This document shows, in pieces, positions 15,153-20,459 of a stretch of 20,459 nucleotides of DNA; positions within the stretch are counted from its first letter, which is position 1; the number at the start of each line of letters is the position of its first letter. This stretch comes from Paracoccaceae bacterium (GTDB lineage Bacteria; Pseudomonadota; Alphaproteobacteria; Rhodobacterales; Rhodobacteraceae). A program made the position numbers and the translations under genes. The notes beneath the pieces were generated by a model, which did not search any database, was not told the DNA's origin, and saw only the letters and a program-made list of their open reading frames with translations. Location: contig JALXER010000164.1 in assembly GCA_027069385.1 (NCBI GenBank), positions 1 to 20,459 on the forward strand, given 5' to 3'.

Positions 15153-16342
15153 ACCCGCTCCAGCCCCAGCGCGATGCCTTGCCCGACCCCGATGCACATG
15201 GTTGCCAGCCCCAGCTTGTTGCCCGGCCGTTGCAACTCCAATGCAAGCGTTCCTGCAAGCCGTGCACCCGACATGCCCAGCGGATGCCCCAGCGCAATTG
15301 CCCCCCCGTTCGGGTTAACATGAGGGGCATCGTCAGCGACGCCCAATTGTCGTAAAACTGCAAGTCCTTGCGCGGCAAAGGCCTCGTTTAGTTCGATTAC
15401 GTCAAAATCGTCAACCTGAAATCCCAGCAGCTTACACAGCTTTTGCGTAGCAGGAACCGGCCCTATGCCCATAATGCGCGGTGCAACCCCCGCAGATGCG
15501 CCCCCGAGCACCCGCGCAAGCGGGCGCAACCCGTGCTTTTTGATCGCGGCCTCTGACGCAACAATCAACGCTGCCGCCCCGTCATTTACCCCCGATGCAT
15601 TCCCCGCGGTTACCGAGCCACCCTCTCTGAACGGGGCGCGCAGCGCGCCCAGCTTTTCCAGCGAGGTCAGGCGCGGATGCTCGTCCGTGTCCACAACCGT
15701 ATCGCCCTTGCGCCCCGGAACGGTTACCGCCACTATTTCGGCAGCCAGCCGGTCACGCGATGTTTCGACCTTTTGTTGCGAACGCAGCGCAAAAGCATCC
15801 TGATCGGCACGCGAGATCGCAAATTCTTCCGCAACATTTTCAGCTGTTTCGGGCATGGAATCGATGCCGTATTGTGCCTTTAACAGCGGATTAACAAACC
15901 GCCAGCCGATGGTGGTGTCGAACACCTCGGCCTGTCTGGAAAACGCCGCACCTGCCTTGGGCATTACAAACGGAGCGCGGGACATGCTTTCGACCCCGCC
16001 GGCGATGGCCAGATCGATTTCGCCAGATTTGATCGCCCGAGCCGCCGCAATCACCGTATCCATCCCCGAGCCGCAAAGCCGGTTCATGGTCGTGCCGGGA
16101 ACCGCTTCGGGAAGGCCGGCCAACAGCGTAGCCATGCGCGCAACATTCCGGTTGTCCTCGCCCGCCTGATTGGCGCAACCAAGGAAGACCTCGTCAATCT
16201 GCAGCGGGTCAACCCCCGAGTTGCGCCGCATCAGTTCAGCAATCGGAATCGCGGCAAGATCATCCGGACGCACGCTTGCCAGTTCCCCGCCATAGCGCCC
16301 GATCGGCGTGCGGATATAGTCACAAATAAAGGCTTCGGGCAT
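15149..16342 (-). CDS. pcaF: Acetyl-CoA acyltransferase, 3-oxoadipyl-CoA thiolase type
   Basis: A 397-residue degradative thiolase that splits a 3-oxoacyl-CoA with CoA to acetyl-CoA and a shortened acyl-CoA. Active-site residues are Cys90 (TMNRLCGSGMDTV), His353 (GGAIALGHPLGMSGARL) and Cys383 (TMCIGVGQG). The N-terminal MPEAFICDYIRTPIGRYGGELASVRPDDLAAIPI and GCANQAGEDNRNVARMATLLAGLP are characteristic of PcaF/PaaJ, the thiolases of the beta-ketoadipate and phenylacetate pathways, rather than of PhaA. Neither pathway is otherwise present here, so PcaF, PaaJ or a broader beta-oxidation role stay open. The ATG at 16340-16342 follows an AGGAG about 6 bases upstream. A palindrome at 16402-16425 lies 60 bp upstream and could be its operator. 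Confidence 0.9.
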   Translation of the reverse strand: MPEAFICDYIRTPIGRYGGELASVRPDDLAAIPIAELMRRNSGVDPLQIDEVFLGCANQAGEDNRNVARMATLLAGLPEAVPGTTMNRLCGSGMDTVIAAARAIKSGEIDLAIAGGVESMSRAPFVMPKAGAAFSRQAEVFDTTIGWRFVNPLLKAQYGIDSMPETAENVAEEFAISRADQDAFALRSQQKVETSRDRLAAEIVAVTVPGRKGDTVVDTDEHPRLTSLEKLGALRAPFREGGSVTAGNASGVNDGAAALIVASEAAIKKHGLRPLARVLGGASAGVAPRIMGIGPVPATQKLCKLLGFQVDDFDVIELNEAFAAQGLAVLRQLGVADDAPHVNPNGGAIALGHPLGMSGARLAGTLALELQRPGNKLGLATMCIGVGQGIALGLERV

Positions 16343-16401
16343 GGGCTACTCCTGTTTTGTCGATTCTTGGTGGCGCGCAGGGCATGGTTTGTCAATCACT
16401 A

Positions 16402-16425
16402 TTATCCGACCACGCGGTCGAATAA
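16402..16425. promoter_or_regulatory. Palindromic operator candidate upstream of the thiolase
   Basis: TTATCCGACC (16402-16411), spacer ACGC, GGTCGAATAA (16416-16425): 10-bp arms with 9 of 10 pairs matched. The CCGACC...GGTCG core is of the kind bound by TetR-family dimers that control acyl-CoA catabolism. No regulator gene is in the window. Immediately after lies a second small palindrome, CGCAA-TATG-TTGCG (16426-16439). Confidence 0.6.
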
Positions 16426-16434
16426 CGCAATATG

Positions 16435-16463
16435 TTGCGTAAATGTGCAAATTAAGCTACAAA
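16435..16463 (+). promoter_or_regulatory. Possible sigma-70-type promoter of the DUF2853 gene
   Basis: TTGCGT (16435-16440) and TACAAA (16458-16463) are spaced 17 bases apart, about 42 bp before the DUF2853 start. Both boxes are partial matches. The -35 box overlaps the second small palindrome. Confidence 0.3.
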
Positions 16464-16504
16464 AACCACAAGTAACCCAAAGATAACCAAGCGAGGAAAA
16501 GAAT

Positions 16505-16846
16505 ATGGGCAAACGTGATGATCTGATTGCACTCTATGCATCTGACTTGAAAGAAAAATGTGGCATGACGCCGGATATGGACCTTTTGAAAAAGGTGACC
16601 ATTGGCTGCGGCCCTTCGATCTATAATGCCGATGCTTCGACCGTGGCCGGCTCGCAAAAGTCGGAGCTGGAAACGGTTAAAAACAGCTTTTTGATCAAAA
16701 AGCTGGGCCTGAAAGACGGGCCGGAGCTGATGGAAGCCATCAACGAAGCTATCGAGACCTATGGGAAATCCAACCGCAACAAGTACCGCGCGGTGATGTA
16801 CTATATGCTGACCAAGAAATTCGGCAAAGAGTCGGTTTACGGCTAA
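16505..16846 (+). CDS. DUF2853 family protein
   Basis: A 113-residue soluble, Lys-rich protein. It matches the DUF2853 family nearly end to end: MGKRDDLIALYASDLKEKCGMTPDMDLLKKVTIGCGPSIYNADASTVAGSQKSELETVKNSFLIKKLGL, then a helical tail ENDING-type segment NKYRAVMYYMLTKKFGKESVYG. The family is common in Rhodobacterales and some Bacteroidetes and has no known activity. Two conserved Cys residues (19 and 35) and the GCGPSIYNADASTVA loop are visible. The ATG at 16505 has GAGGAAAAG just upstream. It is a single-gene unit, converging on purK with 1 bp between the stops. Confidence 0.9.
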   Translation: MGKRDDLIALYASDLKEKCGMTPDMDLLKKVTIGCGPSIYNADASTVAGSQKSELETVKNSFLIKKLGLKDGPELMEAINEAIETYGKSNRNKYRAVMYYMLTKKFGKESVYG

Positions 16847-16847
16847 A

Positions 16848-17888
16848 CTAACCGGAGATGGGGCTTATTTTTGTATAATGCCCCATCTTCCGCCCCGGCC
16901 TGCTTTCGGCCTTTCCATATAAATGCAGCGAAGTTTGCCCTGTAAAATCAACGGGATCACTTCCGATCAGGTTGGTCATAACGGCGTTGCTATGGCGATG
17001 ACCATCACCCAGTGGCTGCGAGGCAATCGCACGAATATGTTGTTCGAACTGGTCAATCAGGCACGCATCCTGTGTCCAGTGGCCGGAATTGTGCACGCGC
17101 GGGGCTATTTCATTTACCACTAAACCATCCGGTGTCACAAAAAGCTCTACTGCCAGAACGCCCACATAGTCGAGCGCATTCAGGATTTTCCCTGCCAGAA
17201 TAATCGCATCGGTTTGTTGGGCAAGTGAAAGGTCCGCCGGTACGGTCGAGGTGTGCAGAATCCCGTTTTTATGAATGTTTTCAACCGGATCAAAGCAAAC
17301 AATCTCACCCGAAACACCGCGCGCGGCGATAATCGAAATCTCGCGTTCAAAGTGGACGAACCCTTCGAGCACCGCAGGCGAAGCAATCTGTTCAACAGCA
17401 GAAGCGGCCAGATCCGCACTGGTAATCCGAACTTGCCCTTTGCCATCATACCCCATGCGTCGGGTTTTCAGGATTGCGGGCGTGCCGATGCTTTCAAGCG
17501 CTTTAGTTAGGTCTGCCGCCGAATTAACCGGCGCATATGGTGCTACTTCAAGACCGATTCCGGTCAAAAACTGTTTTTCATTCAGCCGGTCCTGACTGAT
17601 TTCCAGCGCCTTGAGCGGGGGGAATATCGGGCGGATCGCCGATAGCGGGGCCAACGCAGCAAGCGGGATGTTTTCGAATTCGTATGTGATCACATCAACG
17701 GAAGCGGCGAAATCAGCCAATGCCGCTGCGTCGGAATAGGCCGCGGTGGTTGTCGTGCTGGCAACTTGGGCGGCGGGCGGATTGGGCTGCGGTTCAAAGA
17801 TATGTGTCCGATAGCCAAGCTTGGCCGCAGCGACGCACAGCATGCGCCCCAATTGCCCACCGCCTAGGATCCCGATAGTGTTAGTCAT
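16848..17888 (-). CDS. purK: 5-(carboxyamino)imidazole ribonucleotide synthase (ATPase subunit)
   Basis: A 346-residue ATP-grasp enzyme that makes N5-CAIR from AIR, ATP and bicarbonate in purine synthesis. It begins MTNTIGILGGGQLGRMLCVAAAKLGY (the PurK Rossmann-like start). VITYEFENIP, LKTRRMGYDGKGQVRI (ATP-binding loop), FVHFEREISIIAARG, and VVNEIAPRVHNSGHWT with DACLIDQFEQHIRAI are all standard PurK blocks. The C-terminal LYGKAESRPGRKMGHYT is typical. The start at 17886-17888 overlaps the end of purE by 8 bp, a sign of translational coupling; a longer frame to 17948 is rejected. The last codons contain an inverted repeat (16856-16888) that may also end the opposite transcript. Confidence 0.95.
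   Translation of the reverse strand: MTNTIGILGGGQLGRMLCVAAAKLGYRTHIFEPQPNPPAAQVASTTTTAAYSDAAALADFAASVDVITYEFENIPLAALAPLSAIRPIFPPLKALEISQDRLNEKQFLTGIGLEVAPYAPVNSAADLTKALESIGTPAILKTRRMGYDGKGQVRITSADLAASAVEQIASPAVLEGFVHFEREISIIAARGVSGEIVCFDPVENIHKNGILHTSTVPADLSLAQQTDAIILAGKILNALDYVGVLAVELFVTPDGLVVNEIAPRVHNSGHWTQDACLIDQFEQHIRAIASQPLGDGHRHSNAVMTNLIGSDPVDFTGQTSLHLYGKAESRPGRKMGHYTKISPISG
16856..16888. terminator. Inverted repeat between DUF2853 and purK, possible terminator
   Basis: AGATGGGGC (16856-16864) pairs perfectly with GCCCCATCT (16880-16888) around a 15-nt T/A-rich loop. It begins 10 bp after the DUF2853 stop. No T-tract follows the stem in the plus direction. The repeat lies inside the last codons of purK, so it is coding on the other strand. 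Confidence 0.42.
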
Positions 17889-18366
17889 GGGGGGCCTCAT
17901 CAACCTTTTCAGATTGCGATTTGCGATATGATTCCAATCGGTTAGCAAGTTCAGGGTCGGCGTTCGCCAAAATTGCCGCCGCCATCAGGGCCGCATTGGT
18001 TGCGCCTGCACCGCCGATAGCCAGGGTTCCGACCGGAATACCCCGGGGCATTTGCACAATCGAAAACAGCGAGTCCCAGCCCGAAAGAATCGAGGATTTG
18101 ACCGGCACGCCAAGCACCGGCAACCGTGTTTTGGCCGCGAGCATACCGGGCAAATGCGCCGCCCCGCCAGCCCCCGCAATGATCACCTGCAACCCCGATT
18201 CTACCGCATTTTCGGCATAGTGAAACAACCGGTCGGGGGTGCGATGGGCACTGACAATCCGGCTCTCGAACGGAATATCCAGCTCGGTCAGGACGGCGGC
18301 AGCTTCCTTCATGGTTGGCCAGTCTGACTGGCTCCCCATGACGAGGCCAACAAGGGGTGCGGGCAT
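17881..18366 (-). CDS. purE: N5-carboxyaminoimidazole ribonucleotide mutase
   Basis: A 161-residue class I PurE, converting N5-CAIR to CAIR, the step after PurK. The signature GSQSDWPTM lies at residues 11-19 and SAHRTPDRL at 39-47, with His41 as the catalytic His. AGAGGAAHLPGMLAA, the CO2/nucleotide loop, and GVPVKS and SLFSIVQMPRGIPVGTLAIG follow. The ATG at 18364-18366 has AAGGAG on the minus strand at the right distance. It starts 12 bp downstream of the ydcH-like gene and overlaps purK by 8 bp, so the three form one operon. Confidence 0.96.
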   Translation of the reverse strand: MPAPLVGLVMGSQSDWPTMKEAAAVLTELDIPFESRIVSAHRTPDRLFHYAENAVESGLQVIIAGAGGAAHLPGMLAAKTRLPVLGVPVKSSILSGWDSLFSIVQMPRGIPVGTLAIGGAGATNAALMAAAILANADPELANRLESYRKSQSEKVDEAPHD

Positions 18367-18378
18367 TTACGGGCTCCT

Positions 18379-18597
18379 TCAGGCAATAATATCGGGGTTG
18401 ATCTGGTCTTGAAGTCGGGCAATCCTGTCTTTCAACGCCAGTTTCTTCTTTTTGAGCCGCCGTATGGTTAACAATTCCGAATTTCGCGATTCCTGCAGGG
18501 CCGCAATGGCAATATCAAGGTCGCGATGTTCCCGCCGGTACATTTCCAACTCGAAACGCCGGACTTCGTCAGTGTTCATCGGGGCAGGCAGTGGCAT
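18379..18597 (-). CDS. YdcH/DUF465 family coiled-coil protein
   Basis: A small basic helical protein, 72 residues with the chosen start. The core RREHRDLDIAIAALQESRNSELLTIRRLKKKKLALKDRIARLQDQINPDIIA is the DUF465 pattern: a helix with HRDLD, a turn, and a Lys-rich helix KKKKLALKDRI. Function is unknown. The start is uncertain: ATG at 18597 (MPLPAPMNTDEV) gives a normal family length, while ATGs at 18579, 18633 and 18687 are also in frame and none has a clear ribosome site. The 18687 start overlaps the heat-shock promoter of hsp20 and is less likely. It lies 12 bp ahead of purE and is probably the first gene of the purE-purK operon. Confidence 0.82.
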   Translation of the reverse strand: MPLPAPMNTDEVRRFELEMYRREHRDLDIAIAALQESRNSELLTIRRLKKKKLALKDRIARLQDQINPDIIA

Positions 18598-18661
18598 GCT
18601 AGAATCCCAGTTGTTTTGTCTTTCATAGCCCATCGGCGGCGCATCCAAAACCCCTTTTCCA

Positions 18662-18689
18662 CTTGTTATTCTACCGGTTGACCCCATAT
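18662..18689 (+). promoter_or_regulatory. Heat-shock (RpoH/sigma-32-type) promoter of hsp20
   Basis: CTTGTTA (18662-18668) resembles the sigma-32 -35 box CTTGAAA, and CCCCATAT (18682-18689) matches the -10 box CCCCATNT. The spacer is 13 bases, within the known range. It lies 45 bp before the Hsp20 start, the expected place for this heat-shock gene. Confidence 0.68.
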
Positions 18690-18700
18690 TATCCGATAGT

Positions 18701-18716
18701 CGCCGGAAAACCGGCG
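18701..18716 (+). other. GC-only hairpin in the hsp20 leader
   Basis: CGCCGG-AAAA-CCGGCG, a perfect 6-bp stem with an AAAA loop. It lies in the inferred leader, 7 bases before the AAGGG ribosome site. It does not cover that site, so a thermometer of the ROSE or fourU type is not shown. It could stabilise the message. Confidence 0.5.
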
Positions 18717-18734
18717 CGCATGAAAGGGCAGGTA

Positions 18735-19145
18735 ATGACCAGATCCGGTTTTCCCATGCACCCGATGTTGCTGGGGTTTGAACAGTTGGAGCAGATGATC
18801 AATTCAGCCGCCCGCAATGATGGCTATCCACCGTTTAACGTTGAACAAATTGACCCGAGCACCTATCGGATTACCCTTGCAGTTGCGGGTTTTGATGCCT
18901 CGATGCTTGAAATAGTGGTGGAGAGCGGGCAATTGCTTGTTACCGGTCGGCGGGCGGAAACACAAAATGAAGCGACCTATCTGCATCGCGGTATTGCCGA
19001 GCGCCAGTTCCAGCGGCGTTTTACGCTGGCTTCGGGGATAGAGGTGTCGGGCGCGTCGCTTGAAAACGGATTGCTCGATATCGACCTGACCCATGTTCAG
19101 GTCGAGCAGCAGAACCGTCAAATTCCGATCAAAAAGACCCGGTGA
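18735..19145 (+). CDS. Small heat shock protein, Hsp20/alpha-crystallin family
   Basis: A 136-residue ATP-independent holdase of the IbpA type. The N-terminal part MTRSGFPMHPMLLGFEQLEQMINSAARNDGYPPFNVEQ is followed by the alpha-crystallin domain (about 38-130): STYRITLAVAGFDASMLEIVVESGQLLVTGRRAE, then YLHRGIAERQFQRRFTLASGIEVSGASLENGLLDIDLTHV. The A-x-x-x-x-G-L/N-G-L-L motif appears as ASLENGLLDIDL. The short C-terminal tail RQIPIKKTR carries the I-P-I form of the I-x-I/V motif that drives oligomer assembly. The ATG at 18735 has AAGGGCAGG upstream; an ATG at 18720 would add five residues. It sits behind a heat-shock-type promoter and diverges from the ydcH-purE-purK operon. Confidence 0.93.
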   Translation: MTRSGFPMHPMLLGFEQLEQMINSAARNDGYPPFNVEQIDPSTYRITLAVAGFDASMLEIVVESGQLLVTGRRAETQNEATYLHRGIAERQFQRRFTLASGIEVSGASLENGLLDIDLTHVQVEQQNRQIPIKKTR

Positions 19146-19187
19146 TCCAAGCCGACCCGATGCATTACCGGGCCGGTGGGTGCGGGG

Positions 19188-20459
19188 TTAGTTGGCAATC
19201 AGACCAAGATGTTCCAGCTTCAAAATGACCTGATGGGCGCAGTTATCCACCTCGACATTCTCGGTTTCCACCCTAAGTTCTGGCGATTCCGGTTCTTCGT
19301 AAGGGTCTGAAATACCGGTAAATTCCTTGATTTTACCGGCCCGCGCCATTGCATACAGCCCCTTGCGGTCGCGCCGTTCGCATTCCTCCAGACTGGTCGC
19401 AACATGCACCTCGATAAAGCTGCCAAATTGTTCGATATCCTCGCGAACAGCGCGGCGGGTAGAGGTGTAGGGCGCAATCGGCGCACAGATCGCGATGCCG
19501 CCGTTCTTGGTGATTTCCGAGGCGACATAACCAATCCGGCGGATATTTAGGTCGCGATGCTCTTTGGAGAATCCCAGTTCCGAAGAAAGGTTTTTGCGCA
19601 CCAGATCGCCGTCAAGCAGGGTTACCGGCCGCCCGCCCATTTCCATCAATTTGACCATTAGCGCGTTGGCAATGGTCGATTTGCCCGAGCCTGAAAGCCC
19701 GGTAAAAAACACGGTAAACCCCTGTTTCGAGCGGGCCGGTTTGGTACGGCGCAATTCCTCAACCACTTCGGGAAACGAGAACCAGTCGGGGATATCCAGC
19801 CCTTCGGACAGGCGGCGACGCAGCTCGGTTCCTGAAATGTTCAGAATGGTCAGATTTTTGTCCACTTCGTCGATCGGCTCGTACTGCGCTTTTTCCTGCA
19901 CATAGACCATGTGCTTGAAATCAACCATTTTAACGCCAATTTCGTCTTCGTGCTTGCGAAACAGTTCCTGCGCATCATAGGGGCCGTAAAAATCTTCGCC
20001 CGCCGAGTTTTTACCCGGTCCGGCGTGATCACGCCCGACAATAAAGTGCGTGCAACCGTGGTTTTTGCGGATTAACCCGTGCCAGACGGCCTCGCGCGGG
20101 CCGGCCATGCGCATTGCCAGATTGAGCAGGCTAAGCGTGGTGGTCGAGGCAGGATATTTGCCCAGAACTGCCTCATAGCAGCGCACCCGGGTGAAATGGT
20201 CGATATCGCCCGGGTTTGGTCAGCCCGACAATCGGATGAATCAGCAGGTTGGCCTGTGTTTCTTTCGCAGCGCGAAAGGTCAGTTCCTGATGGGCGCGGT
20301 GCAGCGGGTTGCGGGTCTGGAATGCCACCACACGACGCCAGCCCATTTTGCGAAAATAGGCGCGCAGTTCGTTCGGCGTGTTGCGCCGTCCGCGAAAATC
20401 ATAGTGAACCGGCGCCTGAATGCCGGTAATCGGGCCACCCAGATATACATTGCCCGCGT
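19188..20459 (-). CDS. sat-cysC: Bifunctional sulfate adenylyltransferase/adenylylsulfate kinase, frameshifted and cut at the window edge
   Basis: A fusion of ATP sulfurylase (sulfate to APS) and APS kinase (APS to PAPS), used in sulfate assimilation. The 5' end lies beyond the right edge. From the edge the minus strand encodes GPITGIQAPVHYDFRGRRNTPNELRAYFRKMGW, then QTRNPLHRAHQEL, the sulfurylase nucleotide-binding motif, and HPIVGLTKPG. The frame then shifts at 20208-20214 and stops at 20173-20175. In the next frame the expected sequence continues: VRCYEAVLG, GRDHAGPGKNSAGEDFYGPYDAQ, SGTELRRRLSEG, and then the kinase domain with Walker A GLSGSGKS, LLDGDLVRKNLSSELGFSKEHRD and LYAMARAGKIKEFTGISDPYE. 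One inserted base explains the break. Apart from it, both domains look intact. It may be a sequencing or assembly error or a true mutation. Confidence 0.9.
20208..20214 (-). other. One-base frameshift site in sat-cysC
   Basis: The plus strand reads GCCCGGG where the family reading TKPGDIDHFTRVRCYEA requires one base fewer. With the extra base the upstream frame continues TKPGRYRPFHPGALL and ends. Removing one C or G restores the conserved protein on both sides. Confidence 0.85.

Overview
The window looks like chromosomal DNA of an alphaproteobacterium of the Rhodobacterales (Roseobacter/Paracoccaceae type). This rests on gene content recalled from family knowledge: a class I lysyl-tRNA synthetase, a DUF4329 lipoprotein, a DUF2853 protein, a YdcH-like gene in front of purE-purK, and a fused sulfate adenylyltransferase/APS kinase. 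Most of the window is GC-rich housekeeping DNA with short gaps and tight gene packing. Nothing in it is a CRISPR array, tRNA or rRNA.

Layout, left to right. (1) 1-4070: a DUF4329 lipoprotein (5' end cut by the window edge), a glutathione S-transferase, then on the minus strand a small antibiotic-biosynthesis-monooxygenase-type protein and a 765-residue pectate-lyase-like beta-helix protein with no signal peptide. (2) 4071-4612: a gene-free stretch holding a compact palindromic element, with long inverted arms that each end in a 12-bp hairpin and four more hairpins between them. (3) 4613-8064: minus-strand lysS, diverging from a TerB-like gene and an exported SH3-domain protein, which converges on a HAD phosphatase. 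(4) 7417-10150: a minus-strand cluster nadD - dacB (PBP4-type) - HAD phosphatase. (5) 10194-14424: ettA flanked by lower-GC accessory genes. Upstream is a KAP-family P-loop NTPase; downstream, 3 bp after ettA, is an orphan gene, followed by a complete REP-associated tyrosine transposase (RAYT) gene with three GTAG-type REP hairpins. (6) 14424-18597: a class I glutamine amidotransferase, a PcaF/PaaJ-type thiolase with a 10-4-10 palindrome upstream, a DUF2853 protein, and the minus-strand ydcH-like - purE - purK cluster. (7) 18662-20459: an Hsp20 gene behind a good heat-shock (sigma-32-like) promoter, converging on a sat-cysC fusion gene that carries a one-base frameshift and runs off the right edge.

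Functional links. purE and purK perform consecutive steps of AIR carboxylation and overlap by 8 bp. nadD, dacB and the HAD gene are spaced 13-15 bp apart and are probably co-transcribed, although their functions (NAD synthesis, peptidoglycan trimming, phosphate ester hydrolysis) are unrelated. The RAYT protein and the REP hairpins around it form one self-contained mobile or domesticated unit. The 4291-4574 element is unrelated in sequence to the REPs.

The most interesting items are the 4291-4574 composite hairpin element, whose two terminal hairpins differ by compensatory base-pair changes, the RAYT/REP unit, the frameshift in sat-cysC, and the accessory genes placed on both sides of ettA.
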